From contig NZ_CM001373.1 of the NCBI RefSeq assembly GCF_000236165.1, positions 3,254,325 to 3,318,324 of the forward strand: a stretch of 64,000 nt of DNA, written 5' to 3'. Under the pieces are notes generated by a model. The model did no database searches. It saw only the letters and a program-made list of their open reading frames with translations, and was not told the origin of the DNA. Origin of the DNA: Fluoribacter dumoffii NY 23. Lineage in GTDB: Bacteria; Pseudomonadota; Gammaproteobacteria; Legionellales; Legionellaceae. Positions 36,601 to 43,697 of this stretch are shown piece by piece. How positions within the stretch are numbered: position 1 is the first letter of the stretch; each line of letters starts with the position of its first letter. Made by a program: the position numbers and the translations under genes.

Positions 36601-36985
36601 AAGGGTTATTTATAGTAAAGCACTTTCAAGTGGTCAAACTGAAGTCGCCCAGCTTTTAAATGAACGAATAAGTAAAGCAAGCTCCAAGAAACAAAGTACC
36701 GCTGCAACCAATTATAGTTCAGAAATCGATTACAATTCAGAAGAGGAAAATTTTTCGGAAACTGAGTTTATTTTATCTTCAACAAAAACTGGCAATCCAG
36801 GTGCAGAAGAAATAGCTCCCTTTCTGACCTGCGGTTCCAGCAAAGATATAGAAGATAATGGGGAGCTGAAACAAAATTCAGAGACCAGCAACCTTTTAAA
36901 AGGGCAAGGTTTCTTTAGAACGAAAACGCAACAGAACTCAGCCTCAGCACCAGTTCAAATAGTTAAAGGACTGCTATCCTCTTAA
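33620..36985 (+). CDS. Large ankyrin-repeat-like protein, candidate Dot/Icm effector
   Basis: 1121 residues, no signal peptide. From about residue 610 to 1020, degenerate ankyrin-type units follow one another (for example KTVFIKAAQHGNLGLITLL, IIFMAAEKGQLKVTRYLL, AFIKACQKGNLALVQCL, LAVKMGIPDIVEYVC), each with an AA..GN/G..V..L core. The first 600 residues are helical without a recognised domain. The tail (1030-1121) is Ser/Glu-rich (EIDYNSEEENFSETEF, ENGELKQNSE-like), as in many effectors. It starts shortly after Rsm RNA A on the same strand. Ankyrin effectors of Legionella (Ank/Leg) bind host proteins, but the target here is unknown. Confidence 0.75.
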   Translation: MLISELFKWLQDEKAALHLSNQTLSPGLCETELSQAQKTNRRLLADIRVARSSNRDTHDLITNLKQHNVFMDYLEFCRKKFEENSKCSLFLITLNYLLSQDNSLYPTKLNALFFALLQEDKETILSFYQANQGLFKDHPEIIKRVTAEQNKQKYEEAIKRVELHLARLSDKFATQKHPLGITGLCREWVGDTELFAALILWLVQRQVSTNDILSTYLLHDYLKYYLFTLHSEDNEVSRLYALLSHFPEASELVQAAQKTCSDEQAFQQYALDGTLAGEELTEISKKHYPVQFSLTSTNFLALHELFGQNFLIAAIASEQKNSTWLGMLIKTLNQPRIIADELPGIINCVAREYSPRTLGHLAQLIDDETAQQLFRNNNGAVFYLLPYKPKLITHINEENVADFIQNLTQGTTSSEIIFQLMALFSIIAKKKNPSAQLVFETILDNLHHHPALLEDEDFVRQLKKYPDCQKIIDRKCKEIREQVKACIIAQTTEPVFTAANYYLIEDTWFEAIQKLNLLHLIIPQAKFDLHNKYALRAKTAEVAFLFHGELFDLNAFIEALSLPSVVAREVSEYERVLIEILALIDNEPIRRQIIEKLVNDPVHRTNWAEKEYEGKTVFIKAAQHGNLGLITLLEEKIAPEAFNKAIKTAAKANQWDVVNHLCRNDNALLDEDELEKIIFMAAEKGQLKVTRYLLTAYHYKPSSIELMHILNAVITNNKLKTFQLFYNSFEKVLNKSDVNKLFNLAIELGHWNIVLLMAHSEKQMLSPAAIDKAFNEAANSSKLQVIKELCNLPLIAPRPQTIHRAFIKACQKGNLALVQCLHELPEQLLSVTLEEGLEEAVLNENLAVINYLCSLSANPLHQSSITQALFTAAKTGKVLILDFLCSLNTPNQPMQRAMNQALLWTVKKNQVASFLTLCHAKQNAPNKLAIREAFLLAVKMGIPDIVEYVCENEIHSLNQRTVEEALKLAVKNKNPGIVRYLCDLATYTPEKKFLRVIYSKALSSGQTEVAQLLNERISKASSKKQSTAATNYSSEIDYNSEEENFSETEFILSSTKTGNPGAEEIAPFLTCGSSKDIEDNGELKQNSETSNLLKGQGFFRTKTQQNSASAPVQIVKGLLSS

Positions 36986-37003
36986 TTAGTGGTGGGCACC
37001 GTG

Positions 37004-37076
37004 CAATGGGAAATAATTAAATCTAAACTCCTCACTTAAATTTTGCTGTAATAGATTTAATTACCAGCTCCCATTG
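37004..37076. repeat. Long two-part inverted repeat after the ankyrin gene
   Basis: CAATGGGA (37004-37011) pairs with TCCCATTG (37069-37076), and TAATTAAATCTA (37014-37025) pairs with TAGATTTAATTA (37052-37063). The two perfect helices enclose a 26-nt loop, with 2- and 5-nt internal bulges. No obvious T-run follows. It may be a terminator, an mRNA-end structure or a small dispersed element. Confidence 0.5.
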
Positions 37077-37214
37077 ACCACTGAACTTATGCAAAATTCC
37101 TAATTAAGGCATATACCGGAAATAGGAGCGGGGGCAAAACCTATAGAAAATTAAATATTCAATCTAAAAGTTAACAGGGCATGCGCTTATATCCCAACTA
37201 CAGAATCAATTGCC

Positions 37215-37608
37215 TTATAAGGCAATGACTTCTGTTTGTGAAGGCACTGAATAAATGCCTATGGTATTGGTATTATTTGATAGGGTAACGGTCATGCCCA
37301 GATTATTTGCAGGTAATCCGTCGATAAGCACATTAAAGGCCCCCGTTAATGGGGTCACGGTAGCCATAAATGTTCCTGAAATTACCCCCCCCCATAGTCC
37401 CAGCTTGATCGCCATTTGATTGGGGAATGATAGTTCCTGTATTACAACTGGGGGAGGCGTTGATTAAAACTGTAGGGACGAAATCCACACACATCAACCA
37501 GGTGCCTAAATTCATAAAGGGATTAGGTGTCCCTCGAGGAGGCATTTTACAAATATCTATTGGCCCTGCAGTCAAGACCTCACCACCGATCATACATGCT
37601 ATTGTCAT
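37215..37608 (-). pseudogene. PAAR-like (DUF4150) protein frameshifted in a G9 tract
   Basis: Two overlapping minus-strand frames together give one PAAR-like protein. The first (37333-37608) has MTIACMIGGEVLTAGP and DICKMPPRGTPNPFMN; the second (ending 37215) carries VISGTFMATVTPLTGAF, then VLIDGLPANN and PSQTEVIAL, the family's usual ending. They join at a homopolymer of nine G (37385-37393, C9 on the plus strand). Eight G would restore one 130-residue protein. It could be a sequencing error, a decayed gene or a phase-variable tract. PAAR-like proteins sharpen T6SS spikes. Confidence 0.75.
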
Positions 37609-37611
37609 GTT

Positions 37612-38019
37612 TTATCCTAATTGAACTTGTTTTGCCGCAATTTTGGCATCCCCCTGAGCATGGATCTCCATTTCATCGCAATCAATCCGATAAGTATGCT
37701 TTACGATGCTTCGTAGATGACCAAGCAATTGATGCTCGAGCTCGGTTATTTGCTGATACAAACGAATTGCCTGAGTGTTTATCGTATCGCTAACCGTCTG
37801 GATATAGTTACACAACATTTTCAATGATTGATAGGATAACTTCAGAATATCGCCTTGGAATGAAGCATTTTTTATTGAAAACATCCCTTGATTGCAGTCA
37901 ACATTTTGCACCGTTGATGTTAAGTTAATCGTCTCTTGGGCAACCAGGCTAATGTGAGTCGCACCCAATTTTAACTCCTGGCCAGCACCAGTAATACTTA
38001 AATTGTCACCAAGTCTCAA
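37612..38019 (-). CDS. DUF3540-like T6SS-associated protein, 5'-truncated
   Basis: 135 residues from a TTG. The sequence RLGDNLSITGAGQELKL to CDEMEIHAQGDAKIAAKQVQLG matches the C-terminal part of DUF3540, a family encoded next to T6SS spike genes. The frame stays open 21 codons further upstream to 38082 (RANNYYILSIIH, IHRPKPAGIHL) without a start before a TGA, and the usual N-terminal half is absent. So it is probably a truncated gene or pseudogene. It ends 3 bp from the PAAR-like gene. Confidence 0.65.
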   Translation of the reverse strand: MRLGDNLSITGAGQELKLGATHISLVAQETINLTSTVQNVDCNQGMFSIKNASFQGDILKLSYQSLKMLCNYIQTVSDTINTQAIRLYQQITELEHQLLGHLRSIVKHTYRIDCDEMEIHAQGDAKIAAKQVQLG

Positions 38020-38205
38020 GTGGATGCCAGCCGGCTTAGGCCGATGAATAATGGATAAAATATAATAATTATTTGCACGACATCATGTGGCAAATTCAAA
38101 AATATTTTGCAGCGCAAAGAGATCTCCGAATCGCCCAACAAAATCTTTCTCATGTTTCCAAACTACCCAGAACCATTACTCATTGTTGGGCTCAAGGGGA
38201 GTACG

Positions 38206-39714
38206 ATGTTTAGGATTGACTCGATAAGCAAGTTAGGAACACAACCTATCCCTGGATCCAATAGGGTAGGACAGCAATGCTATGAATTTTCTCAATACAC
38301 CCAGATCCGTAATGAAATCCAAAAACTAGCACGCATTGGCCAATCCTCTAACGTAGATTGGATAGGCATTATTGATAATTCAATTGAATTATTGACATAT
38401 CATACCAAAGATTTACAAATTGCCGCATATTTGGCATTTAGTTTATTTCATCAATACCAGTTCAAAGGACTGGCTGCTGGATTAAACTTTCTTTTTAATT
38501 TCATCATAAACTTTTGGGAAGAGGCATACCCCCAGGGTCGTTTGCATGCCAAAATTGAAGCATTAAACTGGTATGCATCCTGTTCATTGAATCATTTATC
38601 CAGGATTAATTTAGATAAAGAAGATGAGGAGTTCCAGCAGGAAATTATTTACCTCTTAAAAAACTTCGAGAGTGAATTGCTTACTCGTGCAATAAATTGC
38701 CACCTTTTTGCAAATCTGCGAGAAAAAATAGAATTACTTAATACCTTTGCCCCCATTATCGAACAAAAGGAAGAATCAGTTATTGAATTTCGTGAATTCA
38801 GTCATCAAAAAGAATCTAACATCCATCTTGAACCCGCCTTGTTGACACTAACCCAATTTGCGCGTGAATTGATGGAAAAAGATCCATCCAATCCTTATGC
38901 TTATTATTTGAACCGGATTGCTGCATGGGCAGGTATTAATGCACTGCCTTATAACGAAGAAGGTCAAACACTTGTAAAACCCCCTGAATACTTTAATCGA
39001 GAGCGCATTAGAAAGGTTCTAAACCTTGGAAATTTGAGCGAAATTATAATTACAGTGGAAGAAATAATACCCCAAGAGCCCTTTTGGCTGGACTTAAATT
39101 TTATTAGTCTGAATTCACTGAAAAAACTTGATGGAAAATTTAATCAGGCATATGAAGCAACCAAGCTCGAATTAAGGCACTTTCTAAAGAGAATACCAGG
39201 AGTTGAGCTTTTAAAATTTAACGACGGCACTTCTTTTCTTAGTGAAGATTATCTGGAACAAGTTCAAAGTCTCACGGCCAAGAAAATTGCCTTCACCTCG
39301 GTCAGTGAAAAAAACTTGTCTGCCATCGAACAAAAACAACTCCAGCAGATAAAAGAAGCAATGGCTCAGTTTGATAAGAAAAAACAAAATATGAACTTCC
39401 ATCAATTGGAACTGATTCATAAAGAGTCCATTAGCAATAAGATAAAATTATTAGTATATATGTCTGTATGCGAATCATTGATTGCCGAAAATGAAACAGC
39501 CCTTTTAAAACCATATACCGATTTTATAGTTGAACTTGTTGAATACCATCAATTGGTAACCTGGGAACCCAGTTTGGCTTTAGAAGCGCTTATTGTAGCG
39601 TTTCGTTGTATGAAATTTTTAAAAAATCGTAGTTCAACACAGGAAATGGATCGGGTTTTTTCGCTGATCACCAAAATGGACATGAATGCAGCAAGGGAAT
39701 TGGCCCAACCTTAA
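38206..39714 (+). CDS. tssA: TssA/VasJ-type T6SS baseplate-associated protein (orphan)
   Basis: 502 residues. The N-terminal ImpA_N/TssA region runs about 1-120 (DLQIAAYLAFSLFHQYQFKGLAAGL, then FWEEAYPQGRLHAKIEALNWYAS). The C-terminal VasJ region has EPFWLDLNFISLNSLKKL and FLKRIPGVELLKFNDGTSFLSEDYL, the VasJ signature. In T6SS, TssA helps assemble baseplate and sheath. No tssB/C, tssK, tssJLM or clpV is in the window, so it is an orphan or part of a dispersed or alternative contractile system. ATG chosen with AGGGGAG site 5 nt upstream; an in-frame ATG at 38107 is worse. Confidence 0.85.
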   Translation: MFRIDSISKLGTQPIPGSNRVGQQCYEFSQYTQIRNEIQKLARIGQSSNVDWIGIIDNSIELLTYHTKDLQIAAYLAFSLFHQYQFKGLAAGLNFLFNFIINFWEEAYPQGRLHAKIEALNWYASCSLNHLSRINLDKEDEEFQQEIIYLLKNFESELLTRAINCHLFANLREKIELLNTFAPIIEQKEESVIEFREFSHQKESNIHLEPALLTLTQFARELMEKDPSNPYAYYLNRIAAWAGINALPYNEEGQTLVKPPEYFNRERIRKVLNLGNLSEIIITVEEIIPQEPFWLDLNFISLNSLKKLDGKFNQAYEATKLELRHFLKRIPGVELLKFNDGTSFLSEDYLEQVQSLTAKKIAFTSVSEKNLSAIEQKQLQQIKEAMAQFDKKKQNMNFHQLELIHKESISNKIKLLVYMSVCESLIAENETALLKPYTDFIVELVEYHQLVTWEPSLALEALIVAFRCMKFLKNRSSTQEMDRVFSLITKMDMNAARELAQP

Positions 39715-39835
39715 AATTCCCAAACCCGAGTTGATTCATGTTCTACCAATAATGCCTCTCTCGGTAAAGCAATGAAAACCCTGTGGTAAGCAAACAAAAA
39801 TCAACCTGGAGGAGAAACCTTATCACGAACATTTC

Positions 39836-39964
39836 TTAAAATTTAATCGCTTTATAGTAATCGCCAATACTTTTAATTTCTGCCTCGTCTAATCTTAATA
39901 TTTGTGTAATTGCATGCCCCAGGGGGCTTGTACTTATACCGTTCTGCCAAAGACTCAGTTGCAT
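39836..39964 (-). pseudogene. Short gene remnant, possibly cytochrome c-like C-terminus
   Basis: On the minus strand 42 codons encode MQLSLWQNGISTSPLGHAI then TQILRLDEAEIKSIGDYYKAIKF, stopping at 39836. The ending (Leu-Asp-Glu-Ala-Glu-Ile...Ile-Gly-Asp-Tyr-Tyr) resembles the last helix of class I cytochromes c. There is no CxxCH and no ribosome site, so it is best read as a 3' fragment. The rest of the 329-bp gap (39715-40043) holds nothing recognisable. Confidence 0.3.
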
Positions 39965-40043
39965 CCTGTACTAGAATATTTAGAAAGGACATAAAAGTTA
40001 GAGAAATTAAATATGCGATCCGGAACCCTTAACGGAGATATTT

Positions 40044-40571
40044 ATGGCAGAATATTGTATCCAAGCAGCGATGTTCCGTTTACCCATCCCTTATTTTAAC
40101 CGTTTTGTCCACGATTTTTGGGTGTTGAGGGAACTGGAAGGAAACAGGATTATCGCACAACTGCATGGCCTTGCTACCTCAAGAAGTAAAGGAAGCATCG
40201 TTCCTATCGGATACAGCAAAGATCACAGTTTAAGGGCCTATTGCATTACCTATGATCCCCATTTTGCCGGACAATATAATCTCCAGCTCGGTGCCTTTGC
40301 CTTACCTCTCGATGCTTACTATACTGTGTATGAAAAAAATGATTGCCTGCACCATTGGTTTAAAGCAATACGCGCTGTGAATGCAATCAATGCTTTAGAC
40401 CTTGATTATCCTGCATGTGGATTTAGCATTCCTTTATCGGCAACAATTAATAGTAACTCGATTTACCATACCTTTGCGCAAGTAATGGACATCCCCTTAC
40501 ACTCATTTGAGGGTTTTTTTCATATTGGAATAGAAACTTCTCTTTATGAACAAATTAAAAATTATTTGTAA
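40044..40571 (+). CDS. Hypothetical protein near T6SS-like genes, possible cargo
   Basis: 175 residues with a GGAG site 6 nt before the ATG. The sequence HDFWVLRELEGNRIIAQLHGLATS resembles a motif seen in several T6SS- and RTX-associated secreted proteins (His-x-Phe-Trp-Val-Leu then Leu-His-Gly-Leu-Ala). No signal peptide or known catalytic motif. Its place downstream of tssA makes it a possible effector, but this is inference. Confidence 0.5.
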   Translation: MAEYCIQAAMFRLPIPYFNRFVHDFWVLRELEGNRIIAQLHGLATSRSKGSIVPIGYSKDHSLRAYCITYDPHFAGQYNLQLGAFALPLDAYYTVYEKNDCLHHWFKAIRAVNAINALDLDYPACGFSIPLSATINSNSIYHTFAQVMDIPLHSFEGFFHIGIETSLYEQIKNYL

Positions 40572-40583
40572 ATCTGGAAGGGG

Positions 40584-40614
40584 AAAAAGCCGGGTAATTT
40601 TTTTTTATTACCCG
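40584..40614 (-). terminator. Rho-independent terminator of the barrel/repeat-protein operon
   Basis: CGGGTAAT (40591-40598) and ATTACCCG (40607-40614) form an 8-bp stem. Read on the minus strand it is followed by GCTTTTTCCCC, and lies 30 bp after the repeat-protein stop codon. Confidence 0.7.
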
Positions 40615-40643
40615 ACTATAAACTTGTACGTTATTGGAATAAA

Positions 40644-42302
40644 TTAGGTCTGTAAATTTCCGCTCTCTGAACCGCCTACGCCAAAAAGACCGGCGGATAA
40701 GGCTCCGCTAATAGAGGAAATGCTGGGTAAAACGGTAGTCCAGGTCACCCCGTTATCGGCACTGAAATAGGTTAAGGGAAATCCGTTATTACTTGCATCA
40801 TCGTAAGAGCCTACGGCAGAACAGTTTGCGCCAATACAACTCACACTAATTAGACCTGCCGAATCAAATCCTGCTGGCAGGGCGCTGGTAGAAAACATGG
40901 AAGCACCTGACCAGGTTACTCCGTTGTTTGAACTGGTGTAATAAACTGGGAGACTGCTGGGAGCCGGAGTGCGCGTTAAACCTACAGCAACACAACGAGT
41001 ACCCGCACAACTTACTCCATTCAGAATCGCGCCCTCATTACCCGGAGGGAGGTTAGTGATAGAAAGTACTGATGCTTGTGACCAGGAGTGACCTGCATCA
41101 TTACTTGTATAGCTTATAGGCAAAGTTATCGCAGGGTCGGCGGGATCAGGAACTTCACCAATAGCACTGCACTTGGTGCCAAGGCAACTTACACCAGTGA
41201 GCTTAGCCTCTCCTTGATATCCCACAGGCAGTGCACTGGTAGATGGACGGATGGCGGAGGACCAGGTTACACCATTATTCATACTGTAATAACTTACAGG
41301 CTGACGTAAACCCAAACTGTCATTATAAAAACCCACTGCAGTACAATTTGTTCCGGAGCAACTAACTGATCCTAATCGCGCTCCCTGGTTTGAAGAGGGA
41401 AGGCCCGCAAGCGAAAGCAAGTTGGGCTTAGACCAGGTGGTTCCATAATCTGAGCTCGAATAAGTTAATGGAACAGGATTCCCATTTGAATTACTGGAAT
41501 AACCTACAGCAGTGCAATTTGAACTAGCACAGCTTACAGCAACAATCCGGTTGTCGTTATGCGTGGCAGGAATACCCGCAATGGACAATACCTTAACGGC
41601 TGACCAGGTAGTTCCCCTATCCTTACTCGAATAACTGATGGGCTGGGTGATGTCGTCATTAGTAAAATAATTACCCACTGCGGTGCAGTATTTGCCTGTA
41701 CACGCTACCCCAAAAAGTAACGACTGGTAATTTTCAATTCCTGTAATTGATGGAAGTACCGCTTTAGGCCAGGTCATTCCATTGTTACTACTAAGATAAA
41801 CTAATGGATATGCTGTAGCATTTGTGCCATAAGCTCCTACAGCTAAGGAAATTGTAGTTTGCCCTGGGCCATTATTATCTACAGTTACATTCAGCGAATT
41901 TTCTGGTGTAGGTCCTGCACAAGTTTTACCTCCTGGAAAACAAATAAATAGATGGTGCTGCGGATTCGGATCAGCTCGATTGACCTCACCTGATACTGAA
42001 AGTTTTAAAGTACAGCTTTGATTAATAGAACCATTAGGCCCTAAGGTAAACGTGCTACCACAAACTGTCGGATCAGTTGGATCTGTTACTTGTTTTACAT
42101 TGGGGGGCAACCACTTTACAAAATTATTTGCACGAGTCGTTCGCGTACTATTTGTCACTGTATAGGCGGCATCGACTGATTCTCCCTTGAAAACTGTTGT
42201 CGGCAATTTGCCGCGAGGAACAATATTGAAAGGTAAAGCAAAACTTATTGTTGAATTCAAAAAAACTGCCAAACCAATAAATTTAATATGATAAGGTTTC
42301 AT
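40644..42302 (-). CDS. Exported sialidase-like repeat protein
   Basis: 552 residues, signal peptide (MKPYHIKFIGLAVFLNSTISFA). After a beta-sandwich-like N-terminal part, six or more ~63-residue repeats follow from about residue 160. Each contains an Asp-box-like SxxGxTW (SSDYGTTWS, SMNNGVTWS, SSNNGVTWS) and a VSC-x4-C-xAVG element (VSCSGTNCTAVG, VSCLGTKCSAIG, VSCAGTRCVAVG). This predicts a BNR/sialidase-type propeller stabilised by a disulfide per repeat. Sialidase catalytic residues were not identified. It is the second gene of an operon with an outer membrane protein (10 bp gap). Confidence 0.75.
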   Translation of the reverse strand: MKPYHIKFIGLAVFLNSTISFALPFNIVPRGKLPTTVFKGESVDAAYTVTNSTRTTRANNFVKWLPPNVKQVTDPTDPTVCGSTFTLGPNGSINQSCTLKLSVSGEVNRADPNPQHHLFICFPGGKTCAGPTPENSLNVTVDNNGPGQTTISLAVGAYGTNATAYPLVYLSSNNGMTWPKAVLPSITGIENYQSLLFGVACTGKYCTAVGNYFTNDDITQPISYSSKDRGTTWSAVKVLSIAGIPATHNDNRIVAVSCASSNCTAVGYSSNSNGNPVPLTYSSSDYGTTWSKPNLLSLAGLPSSNQGARLGSVSCSGTNCTAVGFYNDSLGLRQPVSYYSMNNGVTWSSAIRPSTSALPVGYQGEAKLTGVSCLGTKCSAIGEVPDPADPAITLPISYTSNDAGHSWSQASVLSITNLPPGNEGAILNGVSCAGTRCVAVGLTRTPAPSSLPVYYTSSNNGVTWSGASMFSTSALPAGFDSAGLISVSCIGANCSAVGSYDDASNNGFPLTYFSADNGVTWTTVLPSISSISGALSAGLFGVGGSESGNLQT

Positions 42303-42312
42303 GTTAATCCTT

Positions 42313-43152
42313 TTACATGATAAAAGTTAATTGCCCCATTACTTCATTTGTGTAGAAATGGGATTGCGATAAGTGATTAAATGTCGGAATTTGATCAATG
42401 GTGGCATTTCCAAGCGTCACCTTACCAAAGTCTGCAAACCGGTAGCCAACACCAACACGTACCCAGTTGGTCACATCCACATCGATACCGGCACCAACCC
42501 TGTAGGAAAAATCAGTATGAGTTTTATCAGTAAATTGATTGCTAAAGGTAGTAAATAACGGGCTAATCACCACATCATAATCCTGGGCAGAGTTTACGCC
42601 AACCCCAATTCCTCCGGAAACATAGGGATGAAGCACCATGGGTTGAACTGTCCAGTTAAACAAGAGTTTGTTTTCAAACAAAACTTGTCGCACCTGAATA
42701 TCATATTGATAGGAAAAAGAATCAGCCGATAAATCATCCAAACCTTGAGTGACTAAACCGTTTGCATGATATAAAGAAGGTTGATAATAGCTAAACCCTG
42801 ATTGTAGGGACCAAGAAGTATTTATTAGAAATTCAGCTCCCAGAAATACCCCATATAAGAATTTGGATTGATTGGAGTGGTGGGAGGAGTAATCAAAAAA
42901 TTCATCCTCTTCGGGATCAGCAATAGGAATAAATTCCGAGGCGCCTACATTGTCGCTAAAAGCCGCTGCTCCAGAAAGAGTCAAAACAGCACGCCAATGT
43001 GCTATATGCCAATTGCTAGGGGCTGATTTCTCAACCTGATCTTTCCATACGCTATGTTTTTTTACGGATGATTCGGCAGAAAAAGCTCCTGGGGAGAGAA
43101 TCCAGGCCGAACATGAAGCGATTAAAACAAATCCATTTATTCTTCTTAACAA
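42313..43152 (-). CDS. Outer membrane beta-barrel protein
   Basis: 279 residues, signal peptide (cleavage near AFSAES). Alternating aromatic strands (FLYGVFLGAEFLI, WSLQSGFSYYQPS, FSYRVGAGIDVDV, WVRVGVGYRFADFG) predict an eight-stranded barrel of the OmpW/OprF-like small-porin type. The C-terminus ends with an FIM-type strand rather than the more usual final Phe. First gene of the operon with the exported repeat protein, which it may anchor or export. Confidence 0.8.
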   Translation of the reverse strand: MLRRINGFVLIASCSAWILSPGAFSAESSVKKHSVWKDQVEKSAPSNWHIAHWRAVLTLSGAAAFSDNVGASEFIPIADPEEDEFFDYSSHHSNQSKFLYGVFLGAEFLINTSWSLQSGFSYYQPSLYHANGLVTQGLDDLSADSFSYQYDIQVRQVLFENKLLFNWTVQPMVLHPYVSGGIGVGVNSAQDYDVVISPLFTTFSNQFTDKTHTDFSYRVGAGIDVDVTNWVRVGVGYRFADFGKVTLGNATIDQIPTFNHLSQSHFYTNEVMGQLTFIM

Positions 43153-43697
43153 TTTATTCCATCCTTTTAAAAAGTTAATCTGTGTAACGCTTTCAACAAT
43201 AATTTTATTTTCAAAGAGGATATGAGGCCTCTGAAAAAAATAATACTATCAAAAAAAAAGCCTAAAAAACAGAAGGTTACTTGAACCTGCTCGCCCTAAT
43301 TCCTAATTATTCCCCTACTCCATCGAATGCAAACGAAGACTAACAATCCTAAAACCACCTCCTTTAAAATTGTTCATGAAACCCTTACAATTTGTCTCAT
43401 TTTTTAATTCAACTCATTACTTTCTGACACTACTTAGTAATGATGGAGGACGGGTAACTGAATAATCTGAATCACCATTCAGCTTGGTGTTGATAAAGAT
43501 TATAAGTTTCACCACCCTCTTTGTTTCTTGAAAAATATTTCTCATTTTATCCAGAAACCCTGACGATGTGGTCTCTTATTTTTCTCCTTCAATCCAGTAA
43601 CTGAATGGATCAACGCTTCACTTAAGCACACAAAACATAAAATAATTTAGGTGCAATGGCATCTGCCACCCTTTATGTACTGAAAAGGAATTACATC
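43153..43697. other. 545-bp intergenic region, nothing recognised
   Basis: AT-rich and non-coding in all frames of useful length between two divergent genes. It must hold the promoters of the outer membrane protein gene (minus) and the F-box gene (plus). No LetA box, Rsm-like GGA array, tRNA or long repeat is visible. Confidence 0.5.

Noticed and set aside
43153..43697. Search for a third Rsm RNA or LetA box in the longest gap
   Set aside because: No TNAGAAATTTCTNA match, no GGA array and no GGA hairpin loop seen.
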